Below are positions 9,054 to 16,388 of a DNA stretch of 58,943 nucleotides, in pieces. The notes beneath the pieces were generated by a model that searched no databases, was not told the origin of the DNA, and worked only from the letters and a program-made list of their open reading frames with translations. Origin of the DNA: Elusimicrobiota bacterium. Lineage in GTDB: Bacteria > Elusimicrobiota > Elusimicrobia > UBA1565 > UBA9628. Each line of letters opens with the position of its first letter. Position 1 is the first letter of the stretch. The DNA is taken from positions 1 through 58,943 of the forward strand of contig DMMY01000008.1 in NCBI GenBank assembly GCA_003452935.1, read 5' to 3'. Made by a program: the position numbers and the translations under genes.

Positions 9054-11020
9054 CCGAGCTTCCAGGCGAGCAGGATCATAAGCGTCAACGCGATATAGAG
9101 GACGTAGAGTTGGATGCGGCCGTGCTGGAGCCACCTGAGTTTCCACGCGGCCTTGAGCCCGGCCTCGAAAACCGGCCTATAGAATCGTTCGCGGAAAACG
9201 TCGGGGGTCTCGGTCGAGAAGGCGGCGGATTCCGGGAAGTACCCCTCCGGCCCGACCGGGCTGCGGCGCGTGCGCAGGAGGCTTGAAAAAAGCTCCGTGA
9301 TAGGCTGGGCAAAGGAGGATGCCGTGTACTGCATGCGCGCGCCGGCAGCGGCATAGCCGCAGTCCCAGGTCAGGCTCAAGGCCGTTTCCCGGCCCCTGAG
9401 AACGCAGAAACGAAAAGCCGCGACCAGGAGCGCGATCAGGAGCAGCATGGCGGCCAGGGCCGAAACGAAAGTCAGAGGCGTCAAGGCCTCTTGCAGAGCC
9501 GCAAGCGTGCCGGCCAGAGGCTGATTCGAGAGCTGCTGCAAGGCCGAAGACATGCCGGCCAGGGCCAAGGCTCCGTTAAGGCCGATGCCCACGCAGCCTG
9601 CCGCCAGAGTCAGCATGCTCAGGCGCACGGCCCAGCCGGCTTCATGGGCGCCGTCAGGGCGCGGGCCGCGGGGCTCGCCCAGAAACACCACCCCGAAAGC
9701 CTTGGTGAAGCAGGCCAGGGCCAGGCCTCCGATGAGCCCCAGGGCCGCGATGATCGCCGCGCCCCACGAGGCATGGCCCTGCGCCACGGCGTGGAAAGCG
9801 GCCAGATAGATCAAGAACTCGCTGACAAAGCCGTTGAGCGGCGGCAGGCCGCAGATGGCGGCGGCCCCCAGCATGAAGCAGGCGCCCGTCCACGGCATGC
9901 GCTTGAGCAGGCCCCCCAGATGCTCCATGTCCCGGGTTGCGGCCGCGTGCAGAACCGAGCCGGCGCCCAGGAAGAGCAGCCCCTTGAACAGGGCATGATT
10001 GAGCACGTGCAGAAGAGCCCCGCCGAAGCCGAGCAGGCAAACCAGCGGCATCCCATGCGTACGGCCCAATATCCCGACGCCCATTCCCAGGGCTATGATG
10101 CCGATGTTCTCGACGCTGTGATAGGCCAAGAGCCGCTTGAGGTCGTGCTGCGCCAAGGCGAAGAGAACGCCCCCTATCCCCGAGACCGCGCCGACGGCGA
10201 CCAAGGCCCAGCCCCACCAAGCCTGCGCGGGGCCCAAAAGCGTCAGGGCGCGCATGAGACCGTAAATGCCGGTCTTGATCATGACGCCGGACATGACGGC
10301 AGAGACATGGCTGGGAGCGGCCGGATGGGCTTCCGGCAGCCAAACGTGCATGGGCATGAATCCGGCCTTGGCCCCGAACCCGACGAGGGCGAGCAGGAAC
10401 GCCGCCGAAGCGGCCCGGCCGCTCAAGCCCGGAGGCGAAAGAATATCCATGGAGCCGCTCTGCCTGCCGAGAAGGACAAAGAAGAGCAGCAGCGCGGATG
10501 TCCCGAGGTGAGTGGCCACCAGATAGGTCCAACCCGCCTGCCGCACGCTCTCCTTCTCATCCTCAAACGTCACGAGAAAGTACGACGAGAGCGCCATGAT
10601 TTCCCAGGCCATCAAGAACAGAACTCCGTCGCGCGCGACGACCACCATGAGCATGCTCGCGCAGAGCACGTCGTAGAAAAACCAGGAAGCGCCGAGATTC
10701 TTGCGCCCCGCGTAGGGCCGCAAGTACTCGCAGCCATACCAAGCGCAAACCGCGCACAGTCCCAGAATGGGCACGGCAAAAAAAGCGGAAAGGGGATCGA
10801 GACCCACGGCGAACGATCCCATGGGCAGGCCCCACTCCAGCCGCCAGACTTCGGGCGGCCGGCCCGAAAGCGCCTGGAAAGCGGGATAGAGCCCGACCAA
10901 CGAGCCCGCCAGCGCGCCGCCAGCGCCGAAGAAGGTCGCGGCCCGGGCTTTCCCGCCCGAGACGAGCGCCAGGACGCCGCCCGAAACCAGGATGCCGGCG
11001 CAGAGGAGCACCATCCCCAT
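9044..11020 (-). CDS. Antiporter-like subunit (HyfB/NuoL-like)
   Basis: A 658-residue polytopic membrane protein, close to the HyfB/HycC length. It contains LMAWEIMALSSYFLVTFEDE (conserved Glu), GFGAKAGFMPMHVWLPEAHPAAPSHVSAVMSGVMIKTGIYG, AQHDLKRLLAYHSVENIG and NHALFKGLLFLGAGSV, all hallmarks of Mrp-type ion-pumping subunits. The C-terminal extension ends in a membrane helix (LYVLYIALTLMILLAWKLG) after an amphipathic stretch, as in HyfB. The ATG at 11020 follows the upstream regulator's stop by one base and has a GGGAAGGGGG ribosome-binding site. It is the first structural gene of the complex and pairs with the HyfF-like subunit to give at least two ion channels. Confidence 0.9.
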   Translation of the reverse strand: MGMVLLCAGILVSGGVLALVSGGKARAATFFGAGGALAGSLVGLYPAFQALSGRPPEVWRLEWGLPMGSFAVGLDPLSAFFAVPILGLCAVCAWYGCEYLRPYAGRKNLGASWFFYDVLCASMLMVVVARDGVLFLMAWEIMALSSYFLVTFEDEKESVRQAGWTYLVATHLGTSALLLFFVLLGRQSGSMDILSPPGLSGRAASAAFLLALVGFGAKAGFMPMHVWLPEAHPAAPSHVSAVMSGVMIKTGIYGLMRALTLLGPAQAWWGWALVAVGAVSGIGGVLFALAQHDLKRLLAYHSVENIGIIALGMGVGILGRTHGMPLVCLLGFGGALLHVLNHALFKGLLFLGAGSVLHAAATRDMEHLGGLLKRMPWTGACFMLGAAAICGLPPLNGFVSEFLIYLAAFHAVAQGHASWGAAIIAALGLIGGLALACFTKAFGVVFLGEPRGPRPDGAHEAGWAVRLSMLTLAAGCVGIGLNGALALAGMSSALQQLSNQPLAGTLAALQEALTPLTFVSALAAMLLLIALLVAAFRFCVLRGRETALSLTWDCGYAAAGARMQYTASSFAQPITELFSSLLRTRRSPVGPEGYFPESAAFSTETPDVFRERFYRPVFEAGLKAAWKLRWLQHGRIQLYVLYIALTLMILLAWKLGCR

Positions 11021-11021
11021 C

Positions 11022-11699
11022 TCAGCGGCCCCCTTCCCGCAGCGCCATTTCGATGGCGCCGATCCTGGACAGCACTTCCCCCTCGGCGGCGCGCCCGCGC
11101 AGCAAAGACTTGAAGGAACCGTCGCGCAGGACATAGGCCAGGCGGGACAGGAGATGCAGATGCCCCCGGACGCCGACGCTCACGATCATGAAGAGCGCGT
11201 GTACCGGCTGATGATCGGGCGCCGCGAAATCCACGGCCGGATCCAGATAGCAGAGTCCCACCATGGGCTTGTCCACGGGCAGGACGACCGGATTGCGCGC
11301 GTGGGGCAGGGCGATGCCCTCTCCCACCCCGGTCGAACTGCGGGCTTCCCGCGCGAGCAGCATCTCAATAAGGAATCCGCGATCCACGTCTTCGGGCAGG
11401 CGTATAAGCCCGACCATGGTCTTGAGCGCCTCAGCCTTGTCCCGGGCCTGGACCGCGCCATGCACGCCTCCGGCCGAGAGGGCTTCCCCCAGAGTGGAGA
11501 GGCCATCGTCCACCTCGCGGTAGATGTCGGGTGAAACCTGGATCTTCTGAGTGGTCGCCCATTCGAGGAGTTCCGCCCGGTTGAAGCGGTACTGCTCGTT
11601 GACCCAGCAAGCGGGAAGTTTGCCTTCCTCGATCCAACGATAGATCGCCTTTTCCGAGACTTCCAGAAGGCGCGCCGCGTCCTTGATCCCCAGCTGCAT
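11022..11699 (-). CDS. HTH (excisionase-type) - PTS EIIA fusion regulator
   Basis: A 225-residue two-domain protein. Residues 1-55 are an excisionase/MerR-like helix-turn-helix (IKDAARLLEVSEKAIYRWIEEGKLPA, then a YRFNRAELLEW wing). Residues about 68-220 are a PTS EIIA type-2/EIINtr domain with the phosphorylatable His in GIALPHAR (His133). No EIIB or EIIC domain is present. Proteins of the EIINtr type sense phosphoenolpyruvate or nitrogen status through phosphotransfer, so a DNA-binding fusion could couple that state to transcription. The gene lies one base upstream of the hydrogenase-like operon and 12 bases downstream of the ArsR-like gene, so co-transcription is likely. Its target is inferred to be this operon. 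Domain calls are solid; the role is inference. Confidence 0.85.
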   Translation of the reverse strand: MQLGIKDAARLLEVSEKAIYRWIEEGKLPACWVNEQYRFNRAELLEWATTQKIQVSPDIYREVDDGLSTLGEALSAGGVHGAVQARDKAEALKTMVGLIRLPEDVDRGFLIEMLLAREARSSTGVGEGIALPHARNPVVLPVDKPMVGLCYLDPAVDFAAPDHQPVHALFMIVSVGVRGHLHLLSRLAYVLRDGSFKSLLRGRAAEGEVLSRIGAIEMALREGGR

Positions 11700-11711
11700 G
11701 TGCCCAGGCGC

Positions 11712-12044
11712 CTAGACCCTGCCCAAATGCGCCAGCACGTCGTGGCTTTCCCTGAGCTTCTTGCGCAGGATCTCAGCAATGGGCCTGAGAACCTTGAAAA
11801 TATCGCGGTCGCGCACGGAATAGAAGACCGTCACCCTGACCTGCCGCGAGGAAACAAGGCCCGCCATGCGCAGTATGGACAAATGCTTGGACAGGCCCGA
11901 CTGCCCGACCCCGATGGTCTTGACCATCTGCCCGACCGAGGCTTCCCGGTTCTTGAGGCGCTCGATGATCTCAAGCCGCACGGGATGGGCCAATGATTTA
12001 AGAATATCCGCCTTGATCTTGAAGACCAGATTCTTCGTGGCCAT
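11712..12044 (-). CDS. ArsR-family winged-helix transcriptional regulator
   Basis: A 110-residue protein with an ArsR-type core: ILKSLAHPVRLEIIERLKN, then a recognition region VGQSGLSKHLSILRMAGLVSSRQVRVTVFYSVRD. The usual ELCVCDL metal-binding Cys motif of ArsR is absent, so any metal sensing would use other residues. It is divergent from cbiMQO and first in the run leading to the EIIA fusion and the hydrogenase-like genes. A perfect palindrome (12076-12089) lies between it and cbiM, so it may control both directions. Candidate signals are nickel, cobalt or redox state. Family assignment is sure; ligand and targets are inferred. Confidence 0.9.
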   Translation of the reverse strand: MATKNLVFKIKADILKSLAHPVRLEIIERLKNREASVGQMVKTIGVGQSGLSKHLSILRMAGLVSSRQVRVTVFYSVRDRDIFKVLRPIAEILRKKLRESHDVLAHLGRV

Positions 12045-12075
12045 ATCGTACGCCTATGTGCTTATATGTTCATTA

Positions 12076-12089
12076 TTTCATATATGAAA
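12076..12089. promoter_or_regulatory. Candidate operator, 14-bp perfect palindrome
   Basis: TTTCATATATGAAA is a perfect palindrome in the 108-base divergent region between the ArsR-like gene (start 12044) and cbiM (start 12153). A related half (ATATGTTCAT) begins just upstream at 12064. ArsR-family operators are often such AT-rich palindromes with an ATA/TAT core. A TATGAT hexamer (12131-12136) 16 bases before the cbiM ATG could be its -10 element. Confidence 0.5.
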
Positions 12090-12152
12090 GCCGGACTCAA
12101 GGCCCGCTAGAACTCATATCCTGATTTTCGTATGATTTACGCAGTTCCTTCT

Positions 12153-13067
12153 ATGCATATCCCCGACGGATTTCTCGACGCGAAGACGGCCATCGCGGGA
12201 GCGGCGTTTTCCGCCGCGGGGCTGGGCATGGCCCTGCGCCAGGCCGGTCGCCGCATGCCCCGCAAAAAAATCCCTTTGATGGGACTGGCCGCGGCCTTCG
12301 TCTTCGCCGCCCAGATGATCAACTTCCCCGTGGCCGCGGGCACCTCCGGGCATCTTGTCGGCGCGGTGCTGGCCGCGGTACTGCTCGGGCCCGGGGCCGC
12401 CGTGATCGCGCTCTCGGCCGTGCTGATCGTCCAATGCCTGCTCTTCGCCGACGGCGGCGTCTCGGCTTTGGGCGCGAACATCTTCAACATGGCGCTCGTG
12501 GCGCCCGTGGCCGGCTATGGGATATATGCCGCCGTGCGCCGGACGCTCGACGGAGCGCGCGGACGAATCGCGGCCGTGGCCTTCGCCTCCTGGTGTTCGA
12601 CGGTCCTGGCGGCGCTGTGCTGCGCCGGAGAGCTGGCCTGGTCCGGGACGGTTTCCTGGAAGGCCGGCCTCCTGGCCATGGCCGGCGTCCACATGATCAT
12701 CGGCCTGGGAGAAGCCCTGATCACCGCGCTGGTGATCGCCGCGGTCGACAAGTCCGGTTTTCCCGAGTCCGCAGCGGCCAAGACCGGCTCCTCCGGGCGC
12801 TACGGAGAGACGCTGGCGTTCGGCTTTCTCATCGCCTTGGGCCTGGCGCTCTTCGTCTCGCCCTTCGCCTGCCCCTGGCCCGACGGCCTGGAGAAAGTCG
12901 CGGCCCGGCTGGGATTCGAAAGCCAAGCCGCGGCTCAGCCCGTTCTGAGCTATCAAATCCCGGCCATGGCCGCGGCCGGCACGATCACGGCCTTTGCCCT
13001 CTCCTGGCTGCTGGCGCGGCTGCTGGCGCCGGCCCGCGAAGAGCGGACGATCGGCCATCGGCCATGA
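12153..13067 (+). CDS. cbiM: Cobalt/nickel ECF transporter S component CbiM (with CbiN-like tail)
   Basis: A 304-residue membrane protein. The start is placed at the internal ATG that gives the canonical N-terminus MHIPDGFL, because the N-terminal Met-His pair binds the metal in CbiM/NikM proteins; an in-frame ATG seven codons upstream would bury it. Further marks are NFPVAAGTSGHLVGA (metal-binding His) and ANIFNMALVAPVAGYGIY. The C-terminal third (FALFVSPFACPWPDGLEKVAARLGFE-like part) resembles a fused CbiN/PDGLE domain, which explains the lack of a separate cbiN. It imports Co2+ or Ni2+ with CbiQ and CbiO. No Shine-Dalgarno sequence is visible. Its stop overlaps the cbiQ start (ATGA). Metal preference cannot be decided here. 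Confidence 0.92.
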   Translation: MHIPDGFLDAKTAIAGAAFSAAGLGMALRQAGRRMPRKKIPLMGLAAAFVFAAQMINFPVAAGTSGHLVGAVLAAVLLGPGAAVIALSAVLIVQCLLFADGGVSALGANIFNMALVAPVAGYGIYAAVRRTLDGARGRIAAVAFASWCSTVLAALCCAGELAWSGTVSWKAGLLAMAGVHMIIGLGEALITALVIAAVDKSGFPESAAAKTGSSGRYGETLAFGFLIALGLALFVSPFACPWPDGLEKVAARLGFESQAAAQPVLSYQIPAMAAAGTITAFALSWLLARLLAPAREERTIGHRP

Positions 13068-13681
13068 AACTTCACGATTTTCTCGACCACCATCGCCCCG
13101 CCCAGAGCCCGATCCACCGGCTCCCCGCGGGCCTGAAACTTTGCCTGGCCATGGCCGTGGTCGCGGCCGCGATCTCCGTTGCCTTGCCGCAAGGCTGGCC
13201 TCTTCTGGGCCTGCTGGCGACGCTTTTGGCGGGCGCGGCCGCGGCCGGAAAAATTCCCTGGGCCTTCCTCGCCGGACGGCTGCTGCTGCTGGAGCCTTTC
13301 GTGCTCGGAGTCGCGGTCCTGGCGCTTTTCCAGCCGCAGGGCATGACCGCCTTCCTCGGGGTCCTGGCCAGAAGCGCGCTCTGTCTGCTGGCCATGATCC
13401 TGCTTTCCGCCACGACGCCCTTCCCGGACCTGCTCAAAAGCCTGCGTCAGGCCGGGATACCCGCGATTCTAGTCTCCGTGGTCGCGCTCATGTACCGCTA
13501 TCTCTTCGTGCTCATCGACGAGGCCGGACGCATGACCCGGGCCCGCCGCAGCCGGACTTTCAAGGCGGGCCGCGCGCGCTCGTGGAAATCATCGGCCTCC
13601 ATCATCGGCCAGCTTTTCGTGCGCTCCAGTTCCAGGGCCGAGAGGGTTTACGGGTCCATGTGCGCCAGGGGCTGGCGATGA
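13064..13681 (+). CDS. cbiQ: Cobalt/nickel ECF transporter transmembrane component CbiQ
   Basis: A 205-residue membrane protein with about five helices. Near the C-terminus are the two Ala-Arg-Arg/Gly coupling motifs typical of EcfT proteins: MTRARRSRTF and SSSRAERVYGSMCARGW. These contact the ATPase. It overlaps cbiM (ATGA) and cbiO (ATGA), so the three are translationally coupled. It is slightly shorter than typical CbiQ (about 220-240 residues) but all parts are present. Confidence 0.9.
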   Translation: MKLHDFLDHHRPAQSPIHRLPAGLKLCLAMAVVAAAISVALPQGWPLLGLLATLLAGAAAAGKIPWAFLAGRLLLLEPFVLGVAVLALFQPQGMTAFLGVLARSALCLLAMILLSATTPFPDLLKSLRQAGIPAILVSVVALMYRYLFVLIDEAGRMTRARRSRTFKAGRARSWKSSASIIGQLFVRSSSRAERVYGSMCARGWR

Positions 13682-14445
13682 CCCCGGTCCTGGAGCTTCG
13701 CCGTCTTGATTTCTCCTACCACGACGGCAAAAAAGCCCTCCAGGACGTCAGCTTCAGCGTCGGGGAAGGCGAGCGCGTGGCCCTGATCGGGCCCAACGGC
13801 GCGGGCAAGTCGACCCTGCTGGCCCACCTCAACGGCTTGCTGCCCGATGAGTTCGGCTCCGATCCCTCGGTCTTCATCTTCGGCCGGCCGGTTTGCGCCG
13901 AGACCCTGGAGCAAACCCATCGCCAGGTCGGATTCCTGTTCCAGGACCCCGACGACCAGCTCTTCTGCCCCACGGTTTTCGAGGACGTGGCGTTCGGCCC
14001 GCGGCAATTCGGCGCCGATGAGGCGGCGATCGCGCGCATCGTGCGCCAGTCCCTGGAGCATGTCGGCCTGCCGGGCTCCGAGGACCGCATCCCGCATCAC
14101 TTGAGCGCCGGAGAGAAGCAGCGGGTCTGCCTGGCGGGCGTGCTCGCCTGCCAGCCCCGCGTGCTGGCGCTAGACGAGCCGACCAGCGATCTCGATCCTC
14201 GCGGCAAGCGCGGGCTCATGGATTTGCTCGCCAAGCTGCCGGTGACGCAGATCATGGCCTCCCATGATCTGGAATTGGTCGCGCGGCTCTGCCCCCGCGC
14301 GATCCTGCTCGACTCCGGCCGATTGATCGCCGACGGACCGACTCTCCAGCTCCTGGCCGATGAAAAGCTCATGCTGGAGCATGGACTCGAGAAGCCGCAC
14401 AGCCTGCAACATCTCCACCCGCACGGAGGCCGCTCTTTATGCTGA
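13678..14445 (+). CDS. cbiO: Cobalt/nickel ECF transporter ATP-binding protein CbiO
   Basis: A 255-residue ABC ATPase. Walker A is GPNGAGKST, the Q-loop region is QVGFLFQDPDDQLFCPTVFEDVAFGP (the DPDDQ signature of EcfA/CbiO), the ABC signature is LSAGEKQRV, Walker B is VLALDEP and the switch His is in MASHD. The C-terminus is His-rich (HSLQHLHPHGG), common in nickel/cobalt ATPases. It powers uptake through CbiMQ. The gene overlaps cbiQ by four bases and the CorA-like gene by seven, so it belongs to a four-gene operon. Confidence 0.94.
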   Translation: MTPVLELRRLDFSYHDGKKALQDVSFSVGEGERVALIGPNGAGKSTLLAHLNGLLPDEFGSDPSVFIFGRPVCAETLEQTHRQVGFLFQDPDDQLFCPTVFEDVAFGPRQFGADEAAIARIVRQSLEHVGLPGSEDRIPHHLSAGEKQRVCLAGVLACQPRVLALDEPTSDLDPRGKRGLMDLLAKLPVTQIMASHDLELVARLCPRAILLDSGRLIADGPTLQLLADEKLMLEHGLEKPHSLQHLHPHGGRSLC

Positions 14446-15389
14446 ACAAATTCGAATTATCCGAAGGCAAGATCGTCCCCAGCGGCCAGGAGCGCCCCCC
14501 GATCTGGGTTTTCTCCGCTCCGGACGAAAACGAGAAGAAGATCCTGGAGACGGAATTCCGCATCGACGCGCATACCCTGGCCTCGGCCCTGGATCCGGAC
14601 GAGCCCTCGCGCCTGGAGTCCCAGGACGGACGCAGCGTCCTGATCTTGAAGACCCCGAAGAACTTCATGGGCAAGGGCCAGCTTCTCTTCAAGGTCGCGT
14701 CGGTCGGACTTTTCCTTTTCCCGGAACGCCTCGCCGTGGTCACCAGCGAGGACGTGCCCCTGCTCTCCGGCAAGGACTTCCAATCGATCCAGTCCCTGCC
14801 CGGGCTTCACCTCAGGATCATCGCCCGAAGCATCCACCACTTCCTGGAGCATCTGCGCATCATCAACATGCTCACCGACGAGATCGAGGCCAAGATCAGC
14901 GTCTCCATGGAGAACAAATATCTGCTTAATCTTTTCAGCCTGGAGAAGTCCCTGGTCTACTACCTCAACGCCATCAACTCCAACGGCTTCGTCTTCGAGA
15001 AGCTCAAGAACAATGGGGCCAAGCTGGGATTTTCCGCCCCCCAATTGGAGTTTCTCGACGACATCATCATCGAAAACAGCCAATGCTACCGACAGGCGGA
15101 GATATACTCCAACATCCTGGCCAGCCTCATGGACGCGCGGGTCTCCATCGTAAGCAACAACCTCAACATCCTCATGAAGACCCTCAACCTAGTCACCATC
15201 GGCATCATGGTCCCGACCCTGGTGGTGAGCATATTCTCCATGAACGTCTCCATCCCGCTGGAAAAGCACCCGATGGCCTTCTGGATCATCATGTCCCTGG
15301 CCGTGGTGTCCGTGGCGGGCGTCACCCTATGGTGGCGCCGCATAGCGGCCATGCTCGAGCGCGGCGACCGCGGCGGTTCCAGGAATTGA
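14439..15389 (+). CDS. corA: CorA-family divalent cation transporter
   Basis: A 316-residue protein: a cytoplasmic alpha/beta domain (about 1-130), long helices (about 130-245) and two C-terminal membrane helices. The first is IGIMVPTLVVSIFSMN, the second AFWIIMSLAVVSVAGVTLWW. The CorA selectivity motif, normally GMN, reads SMN (FSMNVSIPL), a Gly-to-Ser change seen at the pore mouth. It overlaps cbiO by seven bases, so it is transcribed with the cobalt/nickel importer and may carry Co2+, Ni2+ or Mg2+. Family call is firm from topology and the MN motif; the substrate is open. Confidence 0.85.
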   Translation: MLNKFELSEGKIVPSGQERPPIWVFSAPDENEKKILETEFRIDAHTLASALDPDEPSRLESQDGRSVLILKTPKNFMGKGQLLFKVASVGLFLFPERLAVVTSEDVPLLSGKDFQSIQSLPGLHLRIIARSIHHFLEHLRIINMLTDEIEAKISVSMENKYLLNLFSLEKSLVYYLNAINSNGFVFEKLKNNGAKLGFSAPQLEFLDDIIIENSQCYRQAEIYSNILASLMDARVSIVSNNLNILMKTLNLVTIGIMVPTLVVSIFSMNVSIPLEKHPMAFWIIMSLAVVSVAGVTLWWRRIAAMLERGDRGGSRN

Positions 15390-15417
15390 GCTTGTCGAGT
15401 TATCAGCGGATGACGGG

Positions 15418-16098
15418 TCAAAGGGGTCCGGGGTATTCCGGACCGGAGCTTCGGTCGTTGAACATCTCGAAGAGGAAACCCTCCAGATACGGCGAGGTCT
15501 TGCCGGACCGCGCCAGCCGCCGCGTCTTAAGGCAAAAATCCCGGGCGCTCTCGACGCTGCGCTTGTTGACGACGATCTCGTCGGCCAGATTCAGAGCCAG
15601 GAAGTTCGCGCTTTCGCTCTCGGATCGACAGGAGAGTTCCGCTCTGATCTTGTTGACCGAGAGCCTAGGATCGAAGCGCTTGAGGGCGTTGATCTTGTCG
15701 TTGGGAACCTGATAGGCGATGGTCTGCTCCAGGAAGTCATCTTCCCTCGTCGCCGCGGACTGCGGCCACGCCCTGCGATACACGACGGTCTTCTGCCACG
15801 GGCCGTTGTTGTACCAGACCAAAGCATCGGCGCTGCCCCGGTTGGGCTTCCCGTACTTCTCAATCATCGCGCGGGCGGCGCCGCGGGCGCGCTCCGGCCA
15901 ATCCCGGATGATCGTCTCGGCAGTCCGGGCCGAAGCCGAGGGATGGGTCTTGCGCTCTATATCGGCGGCGGAGCGCATGCCCGACTGAGCGGACAGATTC
16001 AGCCTCGGCGCGGCGACGACCAGGGCCAGCAGCCCCAGGCCCGCTGCCCAAAACGCGGCATGGATCGCAGTCTTCCGGCCTGCCTCGATGTTTGACAT
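15418..16098 (-). CDS. Membrane-anchored protein of unknown function (paralogue of the lipoprotein at 27769)
   Basis: A 226-residue protein. The ATG at 16098 follows a strong ribosome-binding site (GGAGGAGG). Residues about 12-32 form one hydrophobic helix, probably a membrane anchor or uncleaved signal. The rest matches the lipoprotein encoded at 27769-28335 along its length: AETIIRDW against AETIIRHW, then EKYGKPN against EEYGPPD, then a GPWQKTVVY / GPWAKTMVW stretch, a DFLEQTIAYQVP / DFIEQTVSFSVP stretch, and a shared C-terminal SGKTSPYLEGFLF / AGKSSPYMQTLLF. No known family is recognised. It lies convergent with corA. Confidence 0.75.
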   Translation of the reverse strand: MSNIEAGRKTAIHAAFWAAGLGLLALVVAAPRLNLSAQSGMRSAADIERKTHPSASARTAETIIRDWPERARGAARAMIEKYGKPNRGSADALVWYNNGPWQKTVVYRRAWPQSAATREDDFLEQTIAYQVPNDKINALKRFDPRLSVNKIRAELSCRSESESANFLALNLADEIVVNKRSVESARDFCLKTRRLARSGKTSPYLEGFLFEMFNDRSSGPEYPGPL

Positions 16099-16266
16099 AA
16101 TGTCCTCCTCCGCGTTCATCGCCCCGCTCATATTCTAGCGGCAGGGTGTAAGAGAAAGGTCAATTATTGTCGCTGGCCAGTTCCCGCAGCCGCTTGCGTG
16201 CGACTAGTCTCGGGCTCGAGAGATTTCTATTCCCAAAAAAATGCTAAATTATTTCTTCGATTTGCT

Positions 16267-16352
16267 GCCCAGGTGGCGGAATGGCAGACGCGGTGGACTC
16301 AAAATCCACTGATCGCAAGGTCGTGTGGGTTCGACTCCCTCCCTGGGCACCA
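16267..16352 (+). tRNA. tRNA-Leu (CAA)
   Basis: An 86-base tRNA including an encoded CCA end. The acceptor stem GCCCAGG pairs with CCTGGGC. The anticodon stem GTGGA/TCCAC encloses CTCAAAA, giving anticodon CAA. A long variable arm, as expected for a class II tRNA, and a TTCGACT T-loop are present. The T-stem has one T-T mismatch (GTGGG/CCCTC). Confidence 0.93.
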
Positions 16353-16365
16353 TTTTTGACTTTCC

Positions 16366-16386
16366 CGCGGCGCCACGAGCGCCGCG
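16366..16386. terminator. Hairpin between tRNA-Leu and the convergent deacetylase gene
   Basis: An 8-bp perfect stem, CGCGGCGC with GCGCCGCG, and a 5-base loop. It lies 14 bases after the tRNA and 2 bases beyond the stop of the minus-strand deacetylase gene, so it could end transcripts from both sides. The T-tracts are poor (TTCTATTT on the plus strand). Confidence 0.45.
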
Positions 16387-16388
16387 TT

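Noticed and set aside
12045..12152. Cobalamin or NiCo riboswitch upstream of cbiM
   Set aside because: The likely transcript leader is about 10 bases and no B12-box or NiCo core is visible; an ArsR operator explains the region better.
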